This document shows, one piece after another, positions 35,052 to 45,305 of a DNA stretch of 64,000 nt. How positions within the stretch are numbered: position 1 is the first letter of the stretch; every line of letters starts with the position of its first letter. Source of the DNA: Dielma fastidiosa (GTDB lineage Bacteria; Bacillota_I; Bacilli_A; Erysipelotrichales; Erysipelotrichaceae); assembly GCF_000313565.1 (NCBI RefSeq), contig NZ_HE578929.1, positions 131,275 to 195,274 of the forward strand. Reading direction: 5' to 3'. The notes under the pieces are model-generated. The model was not told the origin of the DNA. It was given only the letters and a program-made list of their open reading frames with translations, and ran no database searches. Position numbers and translations under genes: made by a program.

Positions 35052-37292
35052 ATGACGAAAAACAAAAAATCTGTTTCAGTTCTTATTACTTCTGCACTAG
35101 CCGTCTGTATGCTTTTTATTATGCTTTCCGCATGGCTGATTGCTGATACGCTGAATGAGAGCCGGCAGCAGGGCATAGCCTCGATGCAATCTTCACAGCT
35201 TCAGACAAAGAATGCGGTTAATTTGAAAATTAAAGGTGATCTTGAAATATTAGATGCCTTGGCAACATTTATCAGTGCCATGGATGAAGCGAATGTCGAT
35301 CTGCTGATGTCGCTGATCAAGGATGTCAACAGCCGCAATAGTTTTATTCGCCTTGGCTTGATACAGCCTGATGGCTCAGGGTATCTTGCTGATGTAGACG
35401 GTACAGTGTATTATGATGATTTTGCTGATGAGCCGGTGATTGCTGAGGCGCTTATGGGAACTGGCGGTGTTTCAAATACAATGGCAGATCGGTTTAGTGA
35501 TCATATCATTTATATTTATGCGGTACCGATTATGCAGGAGGGGGCTGTAATCGGTGCGCTGACAGCAACTAATTATGGTGTGATTCTGCGTGATATCATT
35601 GATGATGCGTCATTCTTTGAGGCAGGATATTCACATCTGATACGCTCTGACGGCCGCTATCTGATACGCTCAAATACTGACTATCTTGATCAGGAAATGG
35701 TTACTATTGATGAGAAGATTAAGTATAAGAATCAGGGATATGATGCTTTTATGGCTGATTTGAAGGCATTTGGCACAGGCTTGTACAGCTATAATGACGA
35801 TGCGGGCGAGATGCTTTTAATGTATACACCGATTGGTATCAATGACTGGATGCTGGTAAGCTTTGTCCCATCAGTAAATCTGACAGAAAATAATTATCGG
35901 ATTCTATATGGTATCTGCGGAATTGTCTTATTAGCGCTTTTAATTTTTATCTTCTTTGGTTATCAGCTTTATCGAATCAACCGCCAAAATGTGAATCATT
36001 TGAAGTATTTGGCTTATACGGATCCGTTGCTGGGCTGCGCGAATCTGACAAAATTCATTGAAACCGGTGAAAAGCTGCTTCAAGAATCACATCATAACTA
36101 TACTGTCTGGTATATCGATATCACTAAATTCAAATATTATAATGATATCTATGGGTATGATGCCGGTGATGCACTGCTTCAAAAATTATCAGATCTTTTC
36201 GCAAAGGATCCGCAATGCAGCTTATATTGCCGTGTTGGGGCTGATGATTTTGCCGGTTTGCTGTGTGATCTGGATAAGCCTGCGGTAAGCTTATGGTTTG
36301 CCCATCTCTGCGGGCAGTTTGATAAACTTGAACATATGGAAAGGCATGGCAATTTCATGCGCCTGACGGCTGGCTTTTATATGCCTGCAAATGATGGCAG
36401 TCAGCTGCCTTTACAAACCTTGATTAATCGTGCCAATATGGCTCATAAATCAGGTATGAGCGGCCGAGAGAATTATGCATTTTATTCAGAAGATGACCAT
36501 CAGCGGGTATTGATTGAGAATGCGATGGAAGCCCATATGCATACAGCCCTTAAGGAACATCAATTTAAGGTATATCTGCAGCCTAAGGTGGACATTCAGC
36601 ATCAGGAGAAAATAATTTCTGCGGAGGCATTGGTGAGATGGGAGGCAGCGTTGGGTTCATTGACAAATCCGGATTTATTTATCCCTTTATTTGAGAAGAA
36701 TGGTTTTATTGTCAAGCTTGACCGGTATATGTTTACAGCTGTCTGCAGCTGGCTCAGACAATGGCTGGATGCGGGTAATCCGCCATTGATGATTTCAATT
36801 AATGTATCACGTTTAAGTTTGTTATGTGATGATTTTCTGGCTTTTTATACAGGTGTGAAGGCTGAGTATCAGATTCCGGATCAGCTGCTGATCTTAGAAT
36901 TTACTGAGAGTATCGTGCTTGATAATGATGATGTATTTGCCAAGGATGTATTGAATTTAAAGGCGGCTGGTTTTATTTGTTCACTGGATGATTTTGGCAG
37001 CGGTTATTCATCATTGAATCTTTTAAAGGATTTACAGATTGATGAGGTAAAGCTTGATCTTGTGTTTTTCAAAAAGAGTGCTGGGCTTGAACGCGGTCAG
37101 ATTATTGTGAAAAATATCCTGCATATGGCTGAAGAGCTGAATATCAAAACGGTTGCGGAGGGTATTGAGGAGCGGGAACAGGTTGATTTTTTGAAAGTGA
37201 ATGGCTGCAGTATGGTTCAGGGTTATTATTTTTATAAACCGGTAAGTCTTGATGCTTTCGCAGGGATTTATTATCAGAATCAAGCTTTGTGA
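35052..37292 (+). CDS. Membrane c-di-GMP phosphodiesterase: Cache sensor-GGDEF(degenerate)-EAL
   Basis: The 746 residues begin with a membrane segment (about 10-32). An extracytoplasmic region of about 240 residues with the layout of a double Cache ligand sensor follows (FIRLGLIQPDGSGYLADVDG, IYIYAVPI, GINDWMLVSFVP). A second membrane segment (about 283-305) comes next. The GGDEF domain is degenerate (GADDF at 396-400). The EAL domain is intact: EAL at 525-527, ISINVSR, EFTES, DDFGSGYSS, AEGIEE and MVQGYYF, so it should hydrolyse c-di-GMP in response to an outside signal. GADDF may bind GTP as an allosteric site. The ribosome binding site is weak (AGGG). The amidohydrolase follows after 46 bases. 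Confidence 0.9.
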   Translation: MTKNKKSVSVLITSALAVCMLFIMLSAWLIADTLNESRQQGIASMQSSQLQTKNAVNLKIKGDLEILDALATFISAMDEANVDLLMSLIKDVNSRNSFIRLGLIQPDGSGYLADVDGTVYYDDFADEPVIAEALMGTGGVSNTMADRFSDHIIYIYAVPIMQEGAVIGALTATNYGVILRDIIDDASFFEAGYSHLIRSDGRYLIRSNTDYLDQEMVTIDEKIKYKNQGYDAFMADLKAFGTGLYSYNDDAGEMLLMYTPIGINDWMLVSFVPSVNLTENNYRILYGICGIVLLALLIFIFFGYQLYRINRQNVNHLKYLAYTDPLLGCANLTKFIETGEKLLQESHHNYTVWYIDITKFKYYNDIYGYDAGDALLQKLSDLFAKDPQCSLYCRVGADDFAGLLCDLDKPAVSLWFAHLCGQFDKLEHMERHGNFMRLTAGFYMPANDGSQLPLQTLINRANMAHKSGMSGRENYAFYSEDDHQRVLIENAMEAHMHTALKEHQFKVYLQPKVDIQHQEKIISAEALVRWEAALGSLTNPDLFIPLFEKNGFIVKLDRYMFTAVCSWLRQWLDAGNPPLMISINVSRLSLLCDDFLAFYTGVKAEYQIPDQLLILEFTESIVLDNDDVFAKDVLNLKAAGFICSLDDFGSGYSSLNLLKDLQIDEVKLDLVFFKKSAGLERGQIIVKNILHMAEELNIKTVAEGIEEREQVDFLKVNGCSMVQGYYFYKPVSLDAFAGIYYQNQAL

Positions 37293-37338
37293 GTAGGGTT
37301 GGCATAGATGCTTATAATAATGCTGAGGAGATGGCACA

Positions 37339-38910
37339 ATGAAAAAAATATATACTAATGGTGTGATCATAACGATGAGCGGGCAATGCGCCGAGATGGT
37401 TGTTTGTGAGCATGGCAGGATCATCGGTTTTGAAGCATTTGATAATGAAGAGGCAGAATGGATTGATTTGCATGGCTGTACGCTGATGCCGGCTTTTATT
37501 GATGCCCATTCACATATTACGGCTTTGGCCAGTGCACTGGGTTATGTGGATTTATCTAATGCGGCAAGCTTTGAAGAGATCGTGACGCTGCTTATAAATT
37601 TTAAACAGACAAGAAAGCTGAAAGCAGCGGATTGGATCATCGGTTTTAATTATGATCATAATTATCTGCGTGAGAAACGGCATCCGAGTCGTTTTGATCT
37701 TGATCTTCCTTCTCTTGAGAATCCTATCATGCTGACTCATGCCAGCGGCCATATGGGGGTTACCAATAGTGTCGGATTGAAGGCTTTAGGCTTAGATGCA
37801 AAGACTGTTGATCCTAAAGGCGGCCGTTTTGGCCGGGATGATGCCGGTGAATTGAATGGTTATATGGAGGAGAATGCATTTATTAACGCAAGTGCAGGGA
37901 TTCCTCAGCCTGCTGTTGAAGCACTGCTGAAACAGCTGAAGATGGCTCAGGATATTTATTTGAAAAATGGTATTACTTTTGTTCAGGAGGGAATTGCCAG
38001 AGAGAAGGAATGGCGGCTGCTGAAAAGGGCGGCAGAGGAGAATCAGCTAATCGTTGATGTGGCAGCTTATGTGGATGTGAAGCAATGCGCTCATATTCTA
38101 AGTGATGAGAAGCGGTATCGGCATGCGCAGAAGCGATTGCGGATAGCGGGCTATAAGCTGTTCCTCGATGGCTCGCCGCAGGGCAGAACGGCTTGGATGC
38201 TTAAGCCTTATTTGCACAGTGATAATTATTGCGGCTATCCGGTATATGATGATGAGCAGGTGAAAGAGTATGTGAAAAAGAGTCAGTCTGAGGGAGTGCA
38301 GCTGTTAGTTCACTGTAATGGCGATGCGGCGGCTCAGCAGCTGATTGATGCATATCAGAGTGTTTTAGGGGATAAACAAAGTATGCTGCGGCCAGTCATG
38401 ATTCATGCGCAATTGGTAAACCGGGATCAGCTGCATGCTATGAGTGCGATGCAAATGATCGCGAGTTTCTTTATTGCTCACGTTTATCATTGGGGCGATA
38501 TTCATTGTGAGAATTTTGGTATTGCGAGAGCTTCTGAGATTTCACCGGTGCATTCAGCAATCCTTGAGAATGTTGTTTATACATTCCATCAGGATACACC
38601 AGTGATTCAGCCCGATATGCTGGAAACATTGTGGTGTGCGGTGAATCGAGTGACGAAAAGCGGGCGCCGGCTTGGCAGTGATGAAGCAATCAGTATCGAA
38701 GATGCATTAAAGGCAGTGACAATTAATGCTGCTTATCAGTATTTTGAAGAAAATGAACGCGGTTCGATTGAAATGGGCAAATTGGCGGATTTTGTGATTT
38801 TAAGCCAAGATCCAAGACAGGTTGATCCGATGAAAATCCGTGATATTGAAGTTTTAGCAACAATTAAAGAAGGACGATGCTGTTATCGAAAAAATACTTT
38901 TGAAAAATAA
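37339..38910 (+). CDS. YtcJ-like metal-dependent amidohydrolase
   Basis: The 523-residue protein has the amidohydrolase superfamily layout. FIDAHSHI carries the metal-binding HxH (about 59-61). GWIIGFNYDH-like strands follow (here WIIGFNYDHNYL). A YKLFLDGSPQGRTAWM stretch is typical of YtcJ, then VHCNGDAAAQQ, the late FHQDTPV, and a C-terminal KLADFVILSQDP composite domain. YtcJ-type enzymes hydrolyse amide bonds in small molecules; substrates are mostly unknown. No transporter or catabolic partner accompanies it. GAGGAG precedes the ATG. A terminator overlaps its last codons and stop. Confidence 0.87.
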   Translation: MKKIYTNGVIITMSGQCAEMVVCEHGRIIGFEAFDNEEAEWIDLHGCTLMPAFIDAHSHITALASALGYVDLSNAASFEEIVTLLINFKQTRKLKAADWIIGFNYDHNYLREKRHPSRFDLDLPSLENPIMLTHASGHMGVTNSVGLKALGLDAKTVDPKGGRFGRDDAGELNGYMEENAFINASAGIPQPAVEALLKQLKMAQDIYLKNGITFVQEGIAREKEWRLLKRAAEENQLIVDVAAYVDVKQCAHILSDEKRYRHAQKRLRIAGYKLFLDGSPQGRTAWMLKPYLHSDNYCGYPVYDDEQVKEYVKKSQSEGVQLLVHCNGDAAAQQLIDAYQSVLGDKQSMLRPVMIHAQLVNRDQLHAMSAMQMIASFFIAHVYHWGDIHCENFGIARASEISPVHSAILENVVYTFHQDTPVIQPDMLETLWCAVNRVTKSGRRLGSDEAISIEDALKAVTINAAYQYFEENERGSIEMGKLADFVILSQDPRQVDPMKIRDIEVLATIKEGRCCYRKNTFEK

Positions 38911-38922
38911 AGTATTTTTTTT
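38892..38922 (+). terminator. Terminator spanning the amidohydrolase stop codon
   Basis: AAATACTT (38892-38899) pairs with AAGTATTT (38910-38917) with T residues beyond. The TAA stop (38908-38910) lies at the end of the loop and start of the 3' arm. Confidence 0.8.
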
Positions 38923-38968
38923 AGGCTTTTTAATTATTGCTGCTTATATAGTAAGTGGGGGGATCAGT

Positions 38969-39649
38969 ATGCGCAGCGTCAGCTTCTTGTTAATACTAAT
39001 TGTTTTAGGTTGTTTAATGGTTTACCGTTTAGATCAATCAGTGATGAAGGGCAGCCGTCATATTGCTTACTGGCAGTCATCAATACATCAGCAGGCGCCT
39101 GTAAAAGAAATGGGAAAGGAGGCAGCAGAGCCGCTGGTCAGGGATGAAATGATTTTATCCGTATTGTCAATCCCTGCCTTGGCAATCCATGAGCCGGTTG
39201 TTTGGGGGTTGGATAATGAATTTTATTTAAGCCATGACGCAAAGGGTGAGCCTGACGCATATGGCTGTGTGTTTTTAGACGCGGACAATCGGTTAAATGA
39301 TCCGCTGCTGATTGTTTATGGACATCATGTAATAGGAACCAATCTGCGTTTCAGTCCGCTGGTTGATTTGATCAATCAGCCGATAGATGAAATTTCAATC
39401 ACTTTTCTTGATAAAAGCTGGTTGGTAAAGGCGGTCATGCAGACCAGTATCGCATCCGCTAATGACTTGTTTGATCCATGGACGATAGATTTTGTCAATG
39501 CGGATCATTTTAAAGCCTATCTGCGTTATCTGGGTGCGCTGAGCGGTCAGTCATTTTCGGCTGCTGAAGGAAAACAAGTTTTATTGCTGAGTACCTGCTT
39601 AACGTTAGACAGTAATGAGCGGGTCTTGGTATTTGCGGTGGAGGAATGA
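38969..39649 (+). CDS. Sortase (class B-like)
   Basis: I chose the ATG at 38969 because GGGGGGAT lies 6 bases upstream. A TTG at 38900 would start inside the preceding terminator. The 226 residues have one N-terminal membrane anchor (about 4-20) and an outside catalytic domain. The catalytic histidine is in YGHHVIGTNLRFSPL, the cysteine in LLLSTCLTLD, and the arginine in NERVLVFAV. Presence of the HH motif and of an added helix region fits class B sortases. It sits 11 bases before the adhesin gene, whose anchor motif is YPETG, so it is very probably the dedicated sortase. Whether it attaches the adhesin to the wall or polymerises it is not decidable here. Confidence 0.88.
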   Translation: MRSVSFLLILIVLGCLMVYRLDQSVMKGSRHIAYWQSSIHQQAPVKEMGKEAAEPLVRDEMILSVLSIPALAIHEPVVWGLDNEFYLSHDAKGEPDAYGCVFLDADNRLNDPLLIVYGHHVIGTNLRFSPLVDLINQPIDEISITFLDKSWLVKAVMQTSIASANDLFDPWTIDFVNADHFKAYLRYLGALSGQSFSAAEGKQVLLLSTCLTLDSNERVLVFAVEE

Positions 39650-39660
39650 GAGGGAGAATC

Positions 39661-42600
39661 ATGAAAAAAGTAGTTAAAGCTTTAATGGTTATGTTTATGT
39701 GCTTGACGCAGCTGATGCCGCTCCAATCGATGGAGCAGGGCGGTATCATCGGTGTCATTGATCAAAATCTGTTTGGTGTTGAGGATGTGCCGAGCGGGCC
39801 GATTTATGGAAAGGCGCAGATGCAGTATGAGTTTACCTTGGATAATGGTGAACAACGCGTCGATATGGGAGGCAATCACTTACGGGGGATAGCTTATCTG
39901 AACACTGCTCAAGGCAGCGTATACTGCATTGATCCAACTACCGGCGCGTGCGGCAGTGTTGGTGATGCGCCGGCTGACAGCTATTCAGTAGAGTCTTATG
40001 AAAATGAACTTGCGGATGCGATGGGTTTAATCTGGTATTACGGCAATCAGCAGCATGCTCATGACGCTAATTACATGGATTATGTTGCTGTTACCCAGCT
40101 TATGATTTGGGAATTATATGGCTGGCATGCTGAGCTGATCCGTGGCTTTGACAATTATCAAACCATTCGTGATGAAATTGATGCAAATCTTAACGCGCAT
40201 CAACAAACACCGCAGTGGGAAGTGAAGAGCATTCAGCTGAATCCGGACAATTATGCGGATGATGAGAGAGAGGATGCAGTTAAAATCAATCTGCAGCTGG
40301 GTGAGAAGCCTTCATTTACATTGAAACCCGGCGACAGTATCGTGTTGGATGATCTTAACGGTGTATTTGAAAAGTATTATACCGATTGGCCGACCATACC
40401 TGCCGGTATTAAGACTGAAAGAGTGGGAAAAAACGGCATTCGCTTTACCGCACTGAGCAGCTTTAAAACAACAGCGTTAGGTTATACAAAGGTAGATCCG
40501 CAGGTTATCGGTCATGCGTATTTATTGAAACCTAAAAATGATCTGTCGTGCCAAAAGCTGGTTCAGCCTTATGTCAGCAAGCAAAACAGCGGACGAATTG
40601 AATTTTTAATTGGCAGTGAGGGATCTGCGGCAGATTGGCAGTCACCGATTACATATCCGGAATTTGTCAAGGTAGATGCTGAACATAAAATTATGCCGCT
40701 GCCAGGCAGCCTTTATCAGCTTTTCAGCAGTCAAAGCATCAAGGTACCTTTTGAACGGCGGACAATGACTTGCAGTGTAAATGCTGAGGGAGAGACAAAC
40801 TGTTCTGATGAAAGAATCACTTATCAGCAGGAAACGATTTTTAAAACCAATGAGATGCTTCTTGAAATGGTTACCGATCAGCAGGGACAGCTGGATTTAA
40901 GTCTGATTGGCAGCTTGTTTGAACAACGTGTAATGGATCAATCCTATGATCGTGATTTAGCGAATGGCGGTTATGAATCTTACGCGCCTGCTGATGATTA
41001 TGAGGGCTTTAACGGCGGTAAGTTTTATTTAAGCGAAAAGCAGGCATTTGGTCAAACAGGGAGTTATGTCGGCTATTACAATGATGGCAAAAGAATTAGC
41101 TTCACCATTGATGCCAATGCGGATCAACGCAAAATAACAGCGGTCAATACCCGTCAGAAAGCTAAGCTTATTTTGCATAAAGCGGATGCTGATGATTTGT
41201 ATCTGAATCATAATGATAAGCTGCTGCCGCAGGGAGACGCGAGTTTTGCCAATGCGGTATTTGAGTTAAGAGCAGATATGGATATTACCTTGCTGGATGG
41301 CACGATTCTTTATGAGCGCGGTGATCTTGTCGATACAATCCGCTGTGATGCGTTTGGGGTTGGTGAATCCGCTGAGCTTGAGCTGGGGCGCTACACGCTG
41401 AAGGAAATAAGCCTGCCTGAGGGTTATTGGTATTATCAATATGCGGATGAAGCTCAGAGTGTCACTGTGGATATCCGTTATACTGGTCAGGAACACTCCT
41501 TGCAGATTTATACCTATGATAAAAACGAGCTTGGTGATACGAGTCCGTTTGAAGCTGTCGATATTCATGAACTCAGCAGTGATGATCCGCAGCAGTCGCT
41601 GATTTACCGGAATTCTGTACAAAAAGGGCATTTGATGATTACGAAGTTTTATGAGGGTGAAGTGGGAAATGAGAGTGCCGGTATGCCGGCGGCTAAAAAA
41701 CCGGCGGCTGACATCTATTTTGGTATTTATCTGAACAGTAAGGCAGTCAATAATTTGACGGCGGATCTTGATGATGCCTTCTTTATGGCGAAGCAGCTGG
41801 ATGGCACATATAAAAATAATAAAGGCACAGCCTTACAGATTGCAAAGGATCATGAATTGGCATTATGTGATGTCTATATGGTTATCAAGAGTGATGTGAA
41901 TGGTGAAGCATCAACACAGCGTCCGGAATCGATCGTCTATGCGGCTACCCATGGTACGATGCAGAAGGATGAAACTATTACCAAGCCGCTGCCGCTGCCG
42001 TATGGAAAATATACGGTTATTGAACTGAATACACCAGAAGGCTATAAACCGCTTAGCTTTCAGTTTGAAGTAGCGAAGGTCAGCGGCGAACAGGCAGCAG
42101 ATCCGATTAATAAGTATGCCATAGTAGCTAAGCGGCAGCTTTTAGAAAACCAGCCGTCGATGCAGAAAATCACCTTAAGCAAACGGGACGCGGAAACCGG
42201 CAGTCTGATTGTCAGCGATGATACGGTATTTAAAATTTGGCAGTGGAATTACGATGAGCTTTTCAGTGATGATCAGATCCGCTCTTGGTGGGATGATGAA
42301 GAGCAGGAATGGCATATTGGGCTTATCAAAAGAAAGGATCAGCTGCTTTCTGGTTCCAATCAGCAAGTATGGCTTGATGAGACATGCGGACATTGGATTT
42401 ATCAGCGTTACCAGACACTTACCGGCATGCAGATATTGGCGGAATATAAAACATCTGATGGCTCTATACAGCTGCCGCAGCCGTTAGCGGTTGGTAAATA
42501 CATGCTGTGTGAAATCAAATCGCCGCAGGGCTATCAGCTGCATAACCAGCCATTATCTTTTGTGGTTGAGGGGGTAAAACATGCTGTTGATGCTGATGAT

Positions 42601-45198
42601 CCAGGCTACATCATGGTACCTAAGCTTGATGAAAACGGACAGCCGGTATTAGATTCAATCGGTAATATCGTGCAGGTAGCGGTACCTAAAAACATTCATC
42701 TGTTTATCGATATGGCAGATAAGCCTCAAAAAGGCAGAATTGTAATTGAAAAAACCGGCAGTCAGCTGATTGGCTTTCAAAATGAAAATCAGCAGTTTAA
42801 ACCGGTATGGGAGACTGCAAGACTTCCTTATGGGGCAGTCTTTGAAATCAGTGCAGCTGACGATGTCATCGTAAATAATCAGTTGGTTTATGCCAAGGGA
42901 GATTGGGTTGAAACCATTGTAAGTGATATATATGGAAATGCCTCTACCCATGATCTGCCTTTAGGTACTTATCAGGTTTGTGAAACCGCAAGTGCAGAAG
43001 GTTATCTGACAGATCAGGCATGCTATGAGGTAACCCTTGATGCCGATCATTATCTTAAACGGGTTTTTCCGCAGTTTTTTACGGTAGAAAATGAACGTCA
43101 GCGGGCAATATACAGCTTTGAGAAGCTATTCCAGACATCATCAGGACGGATACCTGCCAATGATGTTGAATTTGGTTTATATGCCGGTGAATCATTATCA
43201 GTAAGTAAACCGGTTAAAAGAGCATCGCTTTACGAGATGAGTGCAATCAGTGCGGCTGATTTGATCTATACGGAAAATGAGCAGGGAATTACAATTGATG
43301 CATATATCGGTGATGCTAAGCGAATAGAAATCCCTAATGAAATTAACGCGCAGGCGGTCGTTCAAATTGCCGCTGATGCATTCCGCGGCTGTGATTTAGA
43401 GTCAGTTTTGATTCCCGGTAATGTGCAAATGATCGGCAGCCATGCCTTTGCGGACAATCAGCTGGAATTGGTGATTTTACAGCCGATGAGCGTAACCTTT
43501 GAGGCCGCTGATGTATTTGCGGATAACCCATTGAAAACATTGGAGGTATATGATTTACCAGCCTATGATCAAGTCAAAATTGGTTTTGGTTTAACGGCTT
43601 CTTTCGATCCGCTTGATGGCCGCTGTCTAGGCTTTGCTTTACGCCTGCATGATGCCAGCGATGATGTGCTTGATGATTTTGCCTATGAACCAGCGTCTGA
43701 AAGCTTAGTTTTTAATGAAGCCATTGACCCTGCCTTGATTCAGCTGACTAGTCTGACGCTGATGGGCAGCGAATTAAATGTTATCAGCAGGGTAGACAGT
43801 GGTGCATCCTCAATCCTGTTGCCGGAAATGATTGATGGTGTTGCCATTGATGGAATATTAAGCCTTGGTAATGCCAGCATTGAAAGCTTGTCAATCCCTG
43901 ACAGCTATCAATATTTTGGTGAAAATGCCTTGGCAAATCTGCCGAATCTGAAAGGTATTCAATTCAAAGCTTCAGAGAATGCGGCTGAAGCGATGATTAT
44001 TCATCTGAATAGCTTTGATAACAGTCCCAATCTCGCGGTTATTGAAGCCGAAGCTTCCAGCGCGGCAATTCTTCGTAATCAATTATTTATTTATGATAAT
44101 GGCGAATTAAAAACAATGGATGAATTTGATGAAAGCAGCCTGCCAAGCTTCTGTTTGCTGCCAATAACAATCTACAGCCATGATAATGAGGGTGGACTTG
44201 ATGATGAATTCACCTTACCGCCGCATGAAGAAATACTGGGAAAAGACTTTGTGACAGAGATTCCTGAGCACACGCTGATTGAAAGGATAAAGATCAGCAA
44301 CGGTAAGGGAATCATTGAGTCGCAGCTGCCGCCGGGCAAATATTATCTGAAAGAATTATCAGCACCGGCAGGCTATATTAAGGCATATCACACTTATGAA
44401 TTTGAAGTTAAAATTGATGATGAGGGAATGCTGAATTTGTTTGCGCAGCCGCTGATAAACGTGGCTGAATCACTGCCTGATACACCTTCCTCAGCCTCTA
44501 AGAAGCATGCGGTAAAATTGATTTTATACAAAGCATTTGAGCTTGATTTGAATCATCCACAGCGTGAATTATCCGCCGAATTTGAAATTGTAGAGGCTGG
44601 CGGAAAACGGCTAGATACCTTTACTACGGATGCCAGCGGAGCCGGTATTTGGCAGGGAAACTTAGCGCCGGGAAGTTATACCGTTAAAGAAATCAAGACC
44701 GCCGAAGGCTATTTGGTCGATACACGCAGTTTTAATTTCCAAGTTGGTGAAAAGGGAAATGATGTCATCGTAATCAATGAAGGAGAGGCAGTAGTCAACC
44801 GCTTAGAGCGTCATACATTAAAGCTATTCAAGACTGATGATCATGATATGCCGCTGAAAGGTGCGGAATTTACCCTATATGATGCGCAGTTTGAAAGCTA
44901 TGCAAAGGCGGTTACCGATGATTTGGGCTATGCGGAATTTTCAGGAATTAAAGCAGGAACTTATTATCTTAAAGAAACGAAAGCACCGGCAGGCTTCATT
45001 ATTGATGATGTGTTAAAAACAGTAGAGCTTTATGATGATCTCGAGATGATATTCATTAATCAGCCTGGTGAAACAATGAAAACCTATCCGGAAACTGGCA
45101 CCGCGGCATCTGACAAGTCTGTCAATGAGCCTCTCTTGGTACTTTGCTTATCCGCGTTCTTGTTTGTGCTGATTAAAATGCTTAAAAAATCGCTATAA
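39661..45198 (+). CDS. Giant cell-wall-anchored adhesin: thioester domain, CnaB/SpaA repeats, inserted leucine-rich repeats
   Basis: The ATG at 39661 follows GAGGGAG; the ATG at 39646 has none. The 1845 residues begin with a signal peptide. A thioester domain comes next: C89 in VYCID and Q146 in TQLMIWELYG would form the internal Cys-Gln bond used for covalent host attachment. At least seven CnaB/SpaA-like domains follow, each ending in an E-box such as YTLKEISLPEGY, YTVIELNTPEGY or YYLKELSAPAGY (about residues 580, 785, 948, 1105, 1562, 1673 and 1770). Between about 1210 and 1450 lie BspA-type leucine-rich repeats (EIPNEINAQAVVQIAADAF, SVLIPGNVQMIGSHAF). The C-terminus has YPETG (1809-1813), a membrane helix and a basic tail. 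It works with the adjacent sortase. Confidence 0.9.
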   Translation: MKKVVKALMVMFMCLTQLMPLQSMEQGGIIGVIDQNLFGVEDVPSGPIYGKAQMQYEFTLDNGEQRVDMGGNHLRGIAYLNTAQGSVYCIDPTTGACGSVGDAPADSYSVESYENELADAMGLIWYYGNQQHAHDANYMDYVAVTQLMIWELYGWHAELIRGFDNYQTIRDEIDANLNAHQQTPQWEVKSIQLNPDNYADDEREDAVKINLQLGEKPSFTLKPGDSIVLDDLNGVFEKYYTDWPTIPAGIKTERVGKNGIRFTALSSFKTTALGYTKVDPQVIGHAYLLKPKNDLSCQKLVQPYVSKQNSGRIEFLIGSEGSAADWQSPITYPEFVKVDAEHKIMPLPGSLYQLFSSQSIKVPFERRTMTCSVNAEGETNCSDERITYQQETIFKTNEMLLEMVTDQQGQLDLSLIGSLFEQRVMDQSYDRDLANGGYESYAPADDYEGFNGGKFYLSEKQAFGQTGSYVGYYNDGKRISFTIDANADQRKITAVNTRQKAKLILHKADADDLYLNHNDKLLPQGDASFANAVFELRADMDITLLDGTILYERGDLVDTIRCDAFGVGESAELELGRYTLKEISLPEGYWYYQYADEAQSVTVDIRYTGQEHSLQIYTYDKNELGDTSPFEAVDIHELSSDDPQQSLIYRNSVQKGHLMITKFYEGEVGNESAGMPAAKKPAADIYFGIYLNSKAVNNLTADLDDAFFMAKQLDGTYKNNKGTALQIAKDHELALCDVYMVIKSDVNGEASTQRPESIVYAATHGTMQKDETITKPLPLPYGKYTVIELNTPEGYKPLSFQFEVAKVSGEQAADPINKYAIVAKRQLLENQPSMQKITLSKRDAETGSLIVSDDTVFKIWQWNYDELFSDDQIRSWWDDEEQEWHIGLIKRKDQLLSGSNQQVWLDETCGHWIYQRYQTLTGMQILAEYKTSDGSIQLPQPLAVGKYMLCEIKSPQGYQLHNQPLSFVVEGVKHAVDADDPGYIMVPKLDENGQPVLDSIGNIVQVAVPKNIHLFIDMADKPQKGRIVIEKTGSQLIGFQNENQQFKPVWETARLPYGAVFEISAADDVIVNNQLVYAKGDWVETIVSDIYGNASTHDLPLGTYQVCETASAEGYLTDQACYEVTLDADHYLKRVFPQFFTVENERQRAIYSFEKLFQTSSGRIPANDVEFGLYAGESLSVSKPVKRASLYEMSAISAADLIYTENEQGITIDAYIGDAKRIEIPNEINAQAVVQIAADAFRGCDLESVLIPGNVQMIGSHAFADNQLELVILQPMSVTFEAADVFADNPLKTLEVYDLPAYDQVKIGFGLTASFDPLDGRCLGFALRLHDASDDVLDDFAYEPASESLVFNEAIDPALIQLTSLTLMGSELNVISRVDSGASSILLPEMIDGVAIDGILSLGNASIESLSIPDSYQYFGENALANLPNLKGIQFKASENAAEAMIIHLNSFDNSPNLAVIEAEASSAAILRNQLFIYDNGELKTMDEFDESSLPSFCLLPITIYSHDNEGGLDDEFTLPPHEEILGKDFVTEIPEHTLIERIKISNGKGIIESQLPPGKYYLKELSAPAGYIKAYHTYEFEVKIDDEGMLNLFAQPLINVAESLPDTPSSASKKHAVKLILYKAFELDLNHPQRELSAEFEIVEAGGKRLDTFTTDASGAGIWQGNLAPGSYTVKEIKTAEGYLVDTRSFNFQVGEKGNDVIVINEGEAVVNRLERHTLKLFKTDDHDMPLKGAEFTLYDAQFESYAKAVTDDLGYAEFSGIKAGTYYLKETKAPAGFIIDDVLKTVELYDDLEMIFINQPGETMKTYPETGTAASDKSVNEPLLVLCLSAFLFVLIKMLKKSL

Positions 45199-45305
45199 AC
45201 CGGTAATATCTGACTTTCATGGAAAAACATATCCTTTCTCTTTCAATTAAAAATGTTTCATGATATATTAGTACAGAAGTTAAGGAAAGTGTGAGGTGTT
45301 AAAGC

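Noticed and set aside
38900-38968. TTG-initiated extension of the sortase
   Set aside because: It would start in the preceding terminator hairpin and has no ribosome binding site. The ATG at 38969 has a strong one and leaves a normal signal anchor.
40700-45000. The CnaB repeats considered as a tandem DNA repeat or CRISPR-like array
   Set aside because: Only the protein pattern repeats. The DNA copies differ strongly and have no constant spacer length.
45199-45305. Hairpin CATGGAAAAACAT/ATGTTTCATG as the adhesin terminator
   Set aside because: The stem has an unpaired bulge, a long loop and no T-run, so I do not list it as a terminator.
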